This document shows, in pieces, positions 28,469 through 36,232 of a DNA stretch of 64,000 nucleotides (position 1 is the stretch's first letter; each line of letters starts with the position of its first letter). This DNA is from Parazoarcus communis SWub3 = DSM 12120 (GTDB taxonomy: Bacteria > Pseudomonadota > Gammaproteobacteria > Burkholderiales > Rhodocyclaceae): assembly GCF_003226565.1 (NCBI RefSeq), contig NZ_QKOE01000006.1, positions 186,001 to 250,000 of the forward strand, given 5' to 3'. Under the pieces are notes generated by a model. It was not told the DNA's origin. It was given only the letters and a program-made list of their open reading frames with translations, and ran no database searches. A program made the position numbers and the translations under genes.

Positions 28469-29071
28469 TCAGGCCTTGCCGGGCTGATCGAGATAAGCCT
28501 GTACCGAAGCCACGCCCAGCTCCTTGGCAGTGAACAGGCTCTCGAGCTGTTCGCGGGAATTCACCAGCCCCTTGGCGGCAACACGACCATGCTCGTTGAT
28601 CAACACGGCATAAGGCAGCTTGGCCACGCGATAGGCGATACCAAGCTCACGCGACAGCACATAGGGAAAGTCCTGCAGGCCAGCCTTGTCATAGAAGGCG
28701 AGATGCTCGGGCTGCTCGCCGTCGGAGGTCAGCACCACGCGCAACCAGCCACGCTCGGACTGGTTGGCCGAACGCAGGATGGGCAACAGCTTCTTGCACA
28801 CCGGGCAGGTCGGCGACAGGAAGAACAGCAAGGTGCTCTTGTCGCCCGGCAGACCCAGCGACACGCGCTCACGACTGCTGACCAGGTGCGGCAGGTCGAA
28901 CACCGGCGCGGCCTCGCCGACTTGCGGTCCGGTATCGAGCATCAACGCCCCCATCGGGGCAACCCGCTCGTACAGGACGCCAATCTGACGCGCCAGAGCG
29001 AACAGGCCAAGCAGTGCGGCAAGCACCGCGATCCATAGCAACACATTCGAAATCATCAGGGCTTCGTTCAT
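28469..29071 (-). CDS. aauD: MauD-type thiol-disulfide protein for amine dehydrogenase maturation
   Basis: 200 aa with one N-terminal membrane helix (residues ~7-28) and a thioredoxin-like domain with a CPVC active site (Cys89, Cys92). MauD-type proteins form or isomerise the many disulfides of the TTQ small subunit. Its ATG overlaps the aauE stop (ATGA). The small subunit here has 15 or so cysteines, consistent with the need for such a helper. Confidence 0.93.
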   Translation of the reverse strand: MNEALMISNVLLWIAVLAALLGLFALARQIGVLYERVAPMGALMLDTGPQVGEAAPVFDLPHLVSSRERVSLGLPGDKSTLLFFLSPTCPVCKKLLPILRSANQSERGWLRVVLTSDGEQPEHLAFYDKAGLQDFPYVLSRELGIAYRVAKLPYAVLINEHGRVAAKGLVNSREQLESLFTAKELGVASVQAYLDQPGKA

Positions 29072-29619
29072 GATCCGCTCCTCATTTGGGCGAGATGGGG
29101 GTGATTGGCGATCAGCTGGTTAGCCGCCGCATAAAGGGTGAGCAGCATCAAGGTGCCGCCGGCAACGGAGAGGTAGTCGATCCACACCAAGGCGCGCTCG
29201 CTACCGAACTGGGCACCGGCAACGAGCATCCCCAGCAACACCAGATTGCGTGCGACCAGCGCCAATGACAGCCGGGTGTGACCTTCAGCGCCACCACATC
29301 CGCAATCGATCTCGGTATGGCCACGGCTGACGTTGATCGCCACGCCAAGGGTTGCGGCACCGAGCACCAGCAGTCCAAGTGCCAGACCAAGGGAACGGGA
29401 GGCATCGAACAGCAGCGCAACGCCCGCCATTGCCTCCAGCACGGGAAACAGACGGGCAAACAACGGCACCAGGGCCTCGGGCAACAAGCGGTAGAGCTCG
29501 ACCGAAGCCTCGAACACCGCCAGATCGCGCAGCTTCTGCCACGCCCCCACAATCAGGATGACCGCCAGTGCGGCGCCACAGGCACGCGCCAGCACCGGGT
29601 CGATGACCAGGGCGTCCAT
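29068..29619 (-). CDS. aauE: MauE-type membrane protein for amine dehydrogenase maturation
   Basis: 183 aa with about four to five hydrophobic helices and a conserved pair of cysteines in EIDCGCGG, the MauE/DoxX-like pattern. It is thought to supply oxidising power to MauD. The start ATG overlaps the aauB stop within TGATG, indicating translational coupling in the aauBEDA order. Confidence 0.92.
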   Translation of the reverse strand: MDALVIDPVLARACGAALAVILIVGAWQKLRDLAVFEASVELYRLLPEALVPLFARLFPVLEAMAGVALLFDASRSLGLALGLLVLGAATLGVAINVSRGHTEIDCGCGGAEGHTRLSLALVARNLVLLGMLVAGAQFGSERALVWIDYLSVAGGTLMLLTLYAAANQLIANHPHLAQMRSGS

Positions 29620-30773
29620 CAGTGCAGCTCCATCAGCGACGGGGTTTCGCCAACCCCCTCCATGCGCCTGACCAGCTTCAGCGCGGCACTCGCGTCGTAG
29701 GCGGCAATTCCCCCCTTGATGCCGTCATAGGCAAACAGGCGTGGCTTGTCGCCCTGGCTGACCGCCAGCGCAATGGCATTGCTGCCCGGTGCGCGGGTGA
29801 CCCGCTTCTGTGTCTTCAGATCGAAGCCCCAGATTTCCTTCGCCGGAAACTTGTGACTACCGTCCTTGGCCCCATCGTGCATCGCGACGAATACCCGACC
29901 ACTGGCATTGTGCTGGGCCAGCAACTGGTAACCCCCGGGGCGCCAGCCAGCCTTGCGTTCCTTGTCGGTCAGCAGCGACCACTTGGGCTCAAAGCTCGCC
30001 ACCGCGCCACCAAGGTGAGCGGTGTACAGATCTCCCCCGTAGGAGACGAAGCGATAGGTGTCACCGTCCTGCTCGCCATGAATGAAGATCGGATCGACGT
30101 CGGGGTCGAAGAATTTGGCGCTGCGCTGCTGATCGACCACCTGCCCCTTGTCGTCCAGGCTCACGGTCAGCATGGTGCCGTCGCCACAGACGGTGGAGAA
30201 CCGGTTCGATACCGACTGCGCTGGCAACAGGATCCAGCACCCCGGAATATCGATCTGCGAGGCAACCGCCCTGGCCTGAAGATCGACCACCGTCACCGAA
30301 ATCGCCGGGGTGGCATTGAGCACGTACAGCCAGCGACCATCGGCCGACGTGCGGATCGTGCCCTTGTAGTGCAGGGCCTGGGCGTGAATCGGCGGGATGA
30401 TGATCTCACCGGTCTTGGTCAGGGTCTGGGCGTCGTGGATATCGACCGTGTCCGTACGCTCGCCCGAGGACAGACGCGAGTAGTAGGTGGTGGCAACGTA
30501 GATCTGCTTGCGGTCGGGTGACAGCGTGGCCTGGCCCGCGTAGGCAGTGGAAACCACACCAAGATACTTCATGTTCTCACCGTCGAGCACATGCAGCCGA
30601 CCATCGACGATGTGGCCGATGGAAACATCGGAAAGGTAAATGCGATAGGGGTTGGGCGGAGCAAGCTGCTCCACGGTAACGATTTCGACTGGCAGCTCGG
30701 CGTGTGCAGTTGCCCCACCCAGGGCAATCAGCAGCGCAGCCACACAGTTTTTCAGGGCGCGATGTCGAACCAC
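29619..30773 (-). CDS. aauB: Aromatic amine dehydrogenase, large subunit
   Basis: 384 aa after choosing GTG 30773, which has a near-perfect AGGAGG 7 nt upstream; the longer frame to 30809 is unlikely. A Sec signal peptide (ending ATAHAELP) precedes a seven-bladed beta-propeller typical of methylamine/aromatic amine dehydrogenase heavy chains (repeated LYVLNATPA, GSHKFPAKEIWGFDLKTQKRV, IYVATTYYSR). Forms a heterotetramer with AauA in the periplasm. First gene of the operon and divergent from an EutR-like activator. Confidence 0.93.
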   Translation of the reverse strand: MVRHRALKNCVAALLIALGGATAHAELPVEIVTVEQLAPPNPYRIYLSDVSIGHIVDGRLHVLDGENMKYLGVVSTAYAGQATLSPDRKQIYVATTYYSRLSSGERTDTVDIHDAQTLTKTGEIIIPPIHAQALHYKGTIRTSADGRWLYVLNATPAISVTVVDLQARAVASQIDIPGCWILLPAQSVSNRFSTVCGDGTMLTVSLDDKGQVVDQQRSAKFFDPDVDPIFIHGEQDGDTYRFVSYGGDLYTAHLGGAVASFEPKWSLLTDKERKAGWRPGGYQLLAQHNASGRVFVAMHDGAKDGSHKFPAKEIWGFDLKTQKRVTRAPGSNAIALAVSQGDKPRLFAYDGIKGGIAAYDASAALKLVRRMEGVGETPSLMELH

Positions 30774-30895
30774 GACTGACCTCCTTGTATCCCCGGCCGC
30801 AGCCGCCACCGGCAGGACCGGGGGCGATGGGTGGGATGTTCCTGTTATGACCCCCGCTCTCGTGCCCGGGGGATGCGCGCTCGTCGTCTGTGGAA

Positions 30896-30909
30896 TTGAT
30901 CCAGATCAA
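30896..30909. promoter_or_regulatory. FNR/Anr/Dnr-type binding site upstream of aauB
   Basis: TTGATCCAGATCAA is a perfect TTGAT-N4-ATCAA dyad, the full consensus of FNR-family regulators. It is centred about 129 bp upstream of the aauB GTG. A weak -10-like CATAAC on the minus strand (30844-30849) would put the box around -65, near the -61.5 class I position; that spacing is only approximate. Confidence 0.6.
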
Positions 30910-31337
30910 ACGACGGGGTGAGCGGATTCTGGGATGGAGGCGCAATCGGGCGTTATCCGAAATCGGCAAGCCGCGGACTCGATTAAAACGTTCGCAGAAC
31001 GCGCCTCAACCATTGCCGCAACGCACCATTGCGGCGCACGCCTCTCCCAAGGCGCCCCCCCTAAAAAAACAGTTGGCACCACCAGAGGTTTGGTATTAGT
31101 CTGAAAAGAAAGGGATAAACCCAAAACGACAAGAATCCATTTCCGATCGGGAGACAGACGGAAAATGAAAGGTCCACTGCACGCGGCAGCAATGCACGCG
31201 GCGTATGCCGTACACCTGGCCAAACAGCCATGCTGCCGCAACAGCGGCAATTCCCCTGCTGGCGCCCACGCCTACGCACCTGCCGCACCCCCACCGAACA
31301 TTCACTGGGCATGCTGGCATGCGCAATGCTTCACTCT

Positions 31338-31359
31338 TCCGGAAACCTCTCTTTCCGGA
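31338..31359 (+). promoter_or_regulatory. Hairpin overlapping the ribosome-binding site of the EutR-like gene
   Basis: TCCGGAAA / TTTCCGGA, an 8-bp perfect stem with a CCTCTC loop. The right arm contains most of the only Shine-Dalgarno-like GGAG (31357-31360), 10 nt before ATG 31371. In mRNA this could limit translation. Confidence 0.45.
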
Positions 31360-31370
31360 GCATCGCCAAC

Positions 31371-32363
31371 ATGACCGCCTTTACCTCTTCAGATGAGGAC
31401 CAGGCATTCAGCGCCAGCTGGCGCACCACTCATGACGCCGACGACCATGCGTCCTGCCTGCAGCACTGGAAGCAGCGCTACGACCAACTCACCGCAGGCC
31501 TGTTCTCGGGAAACTTCGAGGAGTTCTGGTTCGACAACCTGCAGGTATTCCGTGAGCGCACCAATCAGTCAGTGCATGAGGCAGGGCAATCCTGGGAAGG
31601 ATCCCGCACCTTTGGTGTGCCGGTCGAGATCGATGGCAAGGGCTGGTACTGCGGCCAGATTCTCGACCTGAACTCGATCATCACGCTCAAAGGTGGCGAG
31701 GAAATGGACTTCCGTACCCCCAAGGTGCAGGAGATCCTCGCTGTCACCACCGATGCGGCGGCACTCAACGACTACGCACTGCAGGTGGAACATCGCGACA
31801 TCGAGGCCGAACTGGCCGGCAAGCGGGTACTGCCCGCCTCTGCCGAACAGGCTGCCACCCTGCGCGATTTTCTCGGTACGGTAATGGCCAGCCTGCGGGC
31901 CACGCCGGAAATGCTGCGCCACGCTGCAATGCGCAAGGCGCTGGAGCAGGCCATCTACGGCAGCCTGATCGCCTCGATCAACCCGGATACCGAACATCGT
32001 CCGACCCCATCCGGCCACGCCCGCCGTCTGGTAGTGGAACGCGCACGCGAGTACATGAATGCGCATATCGAGGAGCCCATCACCGTGGCGGACCTGTGCG
32101 CAGAGTTACGCGTCTCACGCCGGACGCTACAGTACAGCTTCCAGGATGTGCTCAACCTGAATCCGGTCAGCTTCCTGCGGGCACTGCGTCTGAACGGTGT
32201 GCGGCGCGACCTCAAGCGCGCGGCCGATCACTCGGCCTCGGTTGCGGACATTGCTGCCCGCTGGGGCTTCTGGCACCTGTCCCACTTTGCCGCGGACTAC
32301 AAATCCATGTTCGGCGAGCTCCCCTCGGAAACCCTGCGCAATGCAGGCCACCGGATCGACTAG
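31371..32363 (+). CDS. AraC-family transcriptional activator, EutR-like
   Basis: 330 aa. The C-terminal double HTH (about residues 235-325: LVVERAREYMNAHIEEPI..., LRVSRRTLQYSFQDVL, IAARWGFWHLSHFAADY) and the N-terminal region (YDQLTAGLFSGNFEEFWFDNLQVFRE) closely follow the layout of EutR, the ethanolamine activator; FeaR, which controls tyramine oxidase in E. coli, is another AraC family amine regulator. Divergent from aauB, so an aromatic amine or its aldehyde is the likely inducer. ATG 31371 preferred over the longer frame from 31230. Confidence 0.88.
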   Translation: MTAFTSSDEDQAFSASWRTTHDADDHASCLQHWKQRYDQLTAGLFSGNFEEFWFDNLQVFRERTNQSVHEAGQSWEGSRTFGVPVEIDGKGWYCGQILDLNSIITLKGGEEMDFRTPKVQEILAVTTDAAALNDYALQVEHRDIEAELAGKRVLPASAEQAATLRDFLGTVMASLRATPEMLRHAAMRKALEQAIYGSLIASINPDTEHRPTPSGHARRLVVERAREYMNAHIEEPITVADLCAELRVSRRTLQYSFQDVLNLNPVSFLRALRLNGVRRDLKRAADHSASVADIAARWGFWHLSHFAADYKSMFGELPSETLRNAGHRID

Positions 32364-32405
32364 CCTCAGACTCGACGCACTAGCTTGGTTCATGCACCGC
32401 ACCAT

Positions 32406-32432
32406 ACGCCCCTGATCGGGGCGTTGTTGTTT
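32406..32432 (+). terminator. Intrinsic terminator after the EutR-like gene
   Basis: ACGCCCC / GGGGCGT stem with a TGATC loop followed by TGTTGTTT, 43 bp after the stop codon. Confidence 0.8.
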
Positions 32433-32526
32433 CCGGATACGCGCCTGCAGCCCGTCACCTCCACACAGATCCGGGCGATATAGCCCATTTTGGCAAACCC
32501 GGCGAGCTGGCACGACACCTGCTAAC

Positions 32527-32559
32527 AGTGTTCTGACTGGTCTGACCAGTCAGAACACT
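32527..32559. promoter_or_regulatory. 33-bp perfect palindrome, operator of the FadR-type regulator
   Basis: Sixteen bases from AGTGTTCTG to CTGGTC mirror the following sixteen around a central T. The core TGGTCTGACCA fits the TNGTNNNACNA pattern of FadR-subfamily GntR operators. It ends 17 bp before the regulator ATG (32577), so binding would block transcription of the regulator and transporter genes. Confidence 0.75.
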
Positions 32560-32576
32560 ACCCACCAGGACGCGTC

Positions 32577-33254
32577 ATGCCCAGCATCGCCAACATTGCC
32601 GCCCAGGCCCTGCAACGCCGAATCACCCAGGGGGAGTTTCCCGCCGGCTCGGCCCTGCCTTCGCAGCGCGAGTTGTCCGAACAACTGTCGATCAGCCGAG
32701 CCTCGCTGCGCGAAGCGATCTCGACGCTGGAGGCCTTGGGCATGGTTCGCTCGCAACCGGGCAAGGGCGTGTTCGTGACCGCCGGTCAGCGCCCCGACCC
32801 TGCACGCCCCCTGCGCGGCACAGCGGCGATGAGCCCACAGGCCCTGATCGAGTTCCGCGCCGTCCTCGAACCCGCCTGGGCCGCGCTGGCCGCGCTGCGT
32901 ATCGACGATGACGGCCGCCAGCGCCTGGAGGCCATCCAGCACGGCATGGAGGCCGCGCTCAAACACTGCGACCTGGTGATGGCGGCCGACTGGGACCTGC
33001 AGTTTCACCTGCTGATCGCAGAACTCTCCGACAACCCCGGCCTGATGAGCATCGCCAGCCAGTTCAGCGAGCAGATCGGCCACAGCCTGCGCCTGCCTTT
33101 TTCCAATCCGGCCGGCATCTGGGAACCGGCCGACGAGCACCGTCTGATCATCGACGCCATTGTCTCCGGTGACGCCTCATCGGCAAACCGGGCCATGCGT
33201 TCCCATTTGGCCGCCGCGGCGAACCGCGTCGGCATCGATTTTCCTCCCCTCTGA
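32577..33254 (+). CDS. FadR-subfamily GntR transcriptional regulator
   Basis: 225 aa: N-terminal wHTH (LQRRITQGEFPAGSALPSQRELSEQLSISRASLREAIS split over residues ~12-50) and a C-terminal FCD all-helical ligand domain with metal-binding His/Asp pattern (DLQFHLLIAELSDN, DEHRLIIDAI, MRSHL). It starts 17 bp after a 33-bp palindrome and lies 22 bp before the binding-protein gene, so it is first in the transporter operon and very likely autoregulates it. Confidence 0.92.
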   Translation: MPSIANIAAQALQRRITQGEFPAGSALPSQRELSEQLSISRASLREAISTLEALGMVRSQPGKGVFVTAGQRPDPARPLRGTAAMSPQALIEFRAVLEPAWAALAALRIDDDGRQRLEAIQHGMEAALKHCDLVMAADWDLQFHLLIAELSDNPGLMSIASQFSEQIGHSLRLPFSNPAGIWEPADEHRLIIDAIVSGDASSANRAMRSHLAAAANRVGIDFPPL

Positions 33255-33276
33255 CCTCACCTTGCAGGAGCTTCAA

Positions 33277-34083
33277 ATGACCATGACCCGCCGCCCCTTC
33301 CTCCGCAGCCTGTGTGGCCTTGTTGCCGGCGTTGCCGTCGCTGGCGTGATCGGCAGTACCGATGCCCACGCCGATGTCCTGGCAAACGTCCAGAAGACCG
33401 GCACCCTGCGCGTCGCCGTGCCGCAGGACTTCCCGCCGTTCGGCAGCGTCGGCACCGACCTGAAGCCCCGTGGCTACGATATCGACATGGCCAACCTGAT
33501 CGGCAAGGAGTTGGGGGTGAAGGTCGAGCTGATCCCGGTCACCAGCACCAACCGCATTCCCTATCTCACGACCGGCAAGGCCGACCTGGTGATCTCCAGC
33601 CTGGGCAAGAACCCCGACCGTGAAAAGGTGATCGACTTCTCCGACGCCTATGCGCCCTTCTTCAATGGCGTGTTCGGGCCGGAGGACGTCGCCCTGTCCA
33701 AGGTCGAGGAACTCGACGGCAAGACCGTTGGCGTGACCCGCGGCTCGGTGGAAGATCTCGAGCTGACCAAAATCGCCTCGCCCAAGGTCACCATCAAGCG
33801 CTTTGAGGACAACAACGCCACCATCTCCGCCTACCTGACCGGCCAGGTGCAGTTCGTCGCCACCGGCAACGTCGTTGCAGCTGCAGTCAACGACATGACC
33901 AAGCTGCGCCGCCTCGGTGCCAAGTTCCTGATCAAGAACTCGCCCTGCTACGTCGGCTATGCCAAGGGTGAGGCCGCACTGGGCGCCAAGCTGAACGCCA
34001 TCATCGCCAAGGCCAAGCAGGACGGCAGCCTCGACGCCATTGCCCAGCGCTGGCTCAACGCGCCGCTGCCGAAGGATCTGTAA
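33277..34083 (+). CDS. Polar amino-acid ABC transporter, periplasmic substrate-binding protein
   Basis: 268-aa family-3 binding protein (HisJ/ArtJ/GlnH type). Signal peptide with a twin-arginine-like TRRPFLRSL start and cleavage near AHADV. Body landmarks: GTLRVAVPQDFPPFG, GYDIDMANLIGKELGVK, KADLVISSLGKNPDREKVIDFS, DGKTVGVTRGSVEDL. ATG 33277 follows GCAGGAGC. The exact amino acid is not predictable with confidence. Confidence 0.92.
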   Translation: MTMTRRPFLRSLCGLVAGVAVAGVIGSTDAHADVLANVQKTGTLRVAVPQDFPPFGSVGTDLKPRGYDIDMANLIGKELGVKVELIPVTSTNRIPYLTTGKADLVISSLGKNPDREKVIDFSDAYAPFFNGVFGPEDVALSKVEELDGKTVGVTRGSVEDLELTKIASPKVTIKRFEDNNATISAYLTGQVQFVATGNVVAAAVNDMTKLRRLGAKFLIKNSPCYVGYAKGEAALGAKLNAIIAKAKQDGSLDAIAQRWLNAPLPKDL

Positions 34084-34091
34084 GCCACCCG

Positions 34092-34128
34092 GCGCGGACT
34101 CGGGTCGATCGGTACCCGAGATCCGCGC
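34092..34128 (+). other. Stable hairpin after the binding-protein gene
   Basis: GCGCGGACTCGGGT pairs with ACCCGAG-A-TCCGCGC (one bulged A), giving a 14-bp stem with no T tract, 8 bp after the stop. Such hairpins inside ABC operons commonly protect the binding-protein mRNA and lower downstream expression. Confidence 0.6.
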
Positions 34129-34170
34129 ACGAGCTTAGATCGCACTTCGCTTCGACTCCACGGAGGCTCC

Positions 34171-34839
34171 ATGGCCTATCAGTTCGATTTCGCTCCGGTG
34201 TTCGAGCACACCAACCTGCTGCTGTCTGGCGCCGGCTTCACCCTGGCACTGACGGCGGTAGGTGCGGTGCTCGGCATTGGTCTGGGCATTGTCGGCGCGA
34301 TCTGTCGCGCCTGGCGAATCCGCCCCTTTGACAGCGTGTTCGGGGTGTATGTAGAGATCATCCGCAACACCCCCTTCCTGGTTCAATTGTTCTTCATCTT
34401 CTTCGGCCTGCCGGCACTGGGCATCAAGATGACCGAGTGGCAGGCTGCGGTGCTGGCCATGGTGATCAATCTCGGCGCCTACTCGACCGAGATCATCCGC
34501 GCCGGCATCCAGGCAACCCCGCGCGGCCAGCTGGAAGCCGCCGCCTCACTGGCGCTGAGCCGCTTCCAGATCTTCCGCCATGTGGTGCTGCGCCCGGCAC
34601 TGGCCAAGGTGTGGCCAGCACTGACCAGCCAGGTGATCATCGTCATGCTGGGCTCGGCGGTGTGCTCGCAAATCGCCACCGAAGAGCTGACCTTTGCCGC
34701 CAACTTCATCCAGTCGCGCAATTTCCGCGCTTTTGAAACCTACTTCGTCACCACGGCGTTGTACTTCGTCATGGCCTTGCTGATCCGCCAGTTGCTGATG
34801 CAGATCGGCCAGCGTTACGTGGTCGGGAGGGCCGGCTGA
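34171..34839 (+). CDS. Amino-acid ABC transporter permease 1 (HisM/GlnP type)
   Basis: 222 aa with about five helices and the EAA loop (EAAASLALSRFQIFRHVVLRPAL) that contacts the ATPase. Forms a heterodimer with the next gene product; the genes overlap in TGATG at 34837-34841. Confidence 0.92.
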   Translation: MAYQFDFAPVFEHTNLLLSGAGFTLALTAVGAVLGIGLGIVGAICRAWRIRPFDSVFGVYVEIIRNTPFLVQLFFIFFGLPALGIKMTEWQAAVLAMVINLGAYSTEIIRAGIQATPRGQLEAAASLALSRFQIFRHVVLRPALAKVWPALTSQVIIVMLGSAVCSQIATEELTFAANFIQSRNFRAFETYFVTTALYFVMALLIRQLLMQIGQRYVVGRAG

Positions 34840-35492
34840 TGTTCGTCCAGTTCTCCACCTGGGACATCGTCCGCAACCTGCTCGAGGGCGGCAAGTGGAC
34901 GCTGGCCTTGTCGCTGATCGCCTTCATCCTCGGCGGTGGCGTCGGCCTTGCCATCCTGTTTGCGCGCATTGCCCGCAACCGGCTGCTGCAGGCTTTCGCC
35001 AAGACCTATATCGAGGTCTTTCAAGGGACGCCGCTGCTGATGCAGCTATTCATCGTGTTCTTCGGGCTGTCACTGGTCGGCGTGGATGTGTCGCCCTGGC
35101 TGGCGGCAGCACTCGGCCTGACACTGTTCACCAGTGCCTATCTAGCCGAGATCTGGCGCGGCTGTGTCGAAGCAGTGCCCAAAGGCCAATGGGAGGCGTC
35201 GTCCAGCCTTGCCTTGTCCTATGCACAGCAGATGCGTCACGTGATCCTGCCGCAAGCCCTGCGTATCGCCGTCGCCCCCACGGTAGGCTTCTCGGTGCAG
35301 GTGGTCAAGGGCACCGCGGTGACTTCGATCATCGGCTTCGCCGAGCTGACCAAGACCGGCTCGATGCTGGCGAATGCGACCTTTCAGCCTTTCCTGGTAT
35401 TCGGCCTGGTTGCGGCCGGCTACTTCGCCCTGTGTTATCCCCTTTCGCTATATGCGAAAAGTCTGGAGAGAAAATTCCATGTCGCTCGTTAA
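34839..35492 (+). CDS. Amino-acid ABC transporter permease 2 (HisQ/GlnP type)
   Basis: 217 aa, about five helices, with the EAA-loop region WEASSSLALSYAQQMRHVILPQALR. Its start overlaps the upstream permease stop by one base and its end overlaps the ATPase start by 14 bp. Confidence 0.92.
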   Translation: MFVQFSTWDIVRNLLEGGKWTLALSLIAFILGGGVGLAILFARIARNRLLQAFAKTYIEVFQGTPLLMQLFIVFFGLSLVGVDVSPWLAAALGLTLFTSAYLAEIWRGCVEAVPKGQWEASSSLALSYAQQMRHVILPQALRIAVAPTVGFSVQVVKGTAVTSIIGFAELTKTGSMLANATFQPFLVFGLVAAGYFALCYPLSLYAKSLERKFHVAR

Positions 35493-36216
35493 GATTGCCG
35501 GCCTGCACAAGCACTTCGGCAGCAACCACGTCCTCAAGGGCATCGACCTCGACGTCGCACAGGGCGATGTGGTCGCACTCATCGGCCGTAGCGGCTCGGG
35601 CAAGAGCACGCTGCTGCGCACCATCAATGGTCTGGAAACCATCGACAAGGGCGAACTGAGGGTGGACGGTACGGCCTTGCATGACGGCAAGGGCGACCTG
35701 CGCGCGCTGCGCCAGAAGGTCGGCATGGTGTTCCAGCAGTTCAACCTGTTTCCGCACCTGACAGCGGGCCAGAACGTGATGCTGGCCCCCACCGTGGTCA
35801 AGGGCATGAGCAAGCGTGACGCCGAGGACATTGCCAAGGAAATGTTGCTCAAGGTCGGCCTGGCGGAAAAGTTCGACAGTTTTCCCGACCAGCTGTCCGG
35901 CGGGCAACAGCAACGGGTCGCCATTGCGCGCGCGCTGGCCATGCAGCCCAAGGTGCTGCTATGTGACGAGATCACCTCGGCGCTCGACCCCGAACTGGTC
36001 AATGAAGTACTGGCTGTGGTGCGCCAACTGGCCACCGAGGGCATGACGCTGATCATGGTGACACATGAGATGCGCTTTGCCCGCGATGTGGGCAACAAGT
36101 TGATCTTCATGCACCACGGCCGCATCCACGAAAGCGGTGATCCACGAACCGTATTCGCGAACCCGCAGACACCGGAGCTGGCCAACTTTGTCGGTTCGGT
36201 GACCGTGGCAGCCTGA
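35479..36216 (+). CDS. Amino-acid ABC transporter ATP-binding protein (GlnQ/HisP type)
   Basis: 245-aa ATPase with Walker A GRSGSGKST, Q-loop FQQFNLFPHLT, signature LSGGQQQR, Walker B VLLCDEITSALD and the switch His in VTHEM. ATG 35479 (MSLVKIAGL) follows GGAGAG; the longer frame from 35374 is shadow sequence over the permease gene. Last gene of the importer operon. Confidence 0.94.
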   Translation: MSLVKIAGLHKHFGSNHVLKGIDLDVAQGDVVALIGRSGSGKSTLLRTINGLETIDKGELRVDGTALHDGKGDLRALRQKVGMVFQQFNLFPHLTAGQNVMLAPTVVKGMSKRDAEDIAKEMLLKVGLAEKFDSFPDQLSGGQQQRVAIARALAMQPKVLLCDEITSALDPELVNEVLAVVRQLATEGMTLIMVTHEMRFARDVGNKLIFMHHGRIHESGDPRTVFANPQTPELANFVGSVTVAA

Positions 36217-36232
36217 ACCAGGCGATCCCTGG

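Larger units (their letters stand above)
30774..31370. other. Divergent regulatory region between aauB and the EutR-like gene
   Basis: Nearly 600 bp without a convincing gene; overlapping small frames on both strands lack family resemblance. It holds the FNR-type box at 30896-30909, a CCCCCG/CGGGGG inverted repeat (30851-30872) near aauB, a TGCCGC-AACA-GCGGCA hairpin (31234-31249) and a hairpin over the ribosome site of the regulator (31338-31359). Confidence 0.6.

Noticed and set aside
30906-31326. Small ORFs on the minus strand and overlapping plus-strand frames in the aauB-eutR-like gap
   Set aside because: No ribosome site, no domain, mutually overlapping; the interval is better explained as a regulatory region.
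32527-32559. 33-bp palindrome as an intrinsic terminator of the EutR-like gene
   Set aside because: No T tract follows, a proper terminator already exists at 32406-32432, and the core matches a FadR-type operator just before the regulator start.
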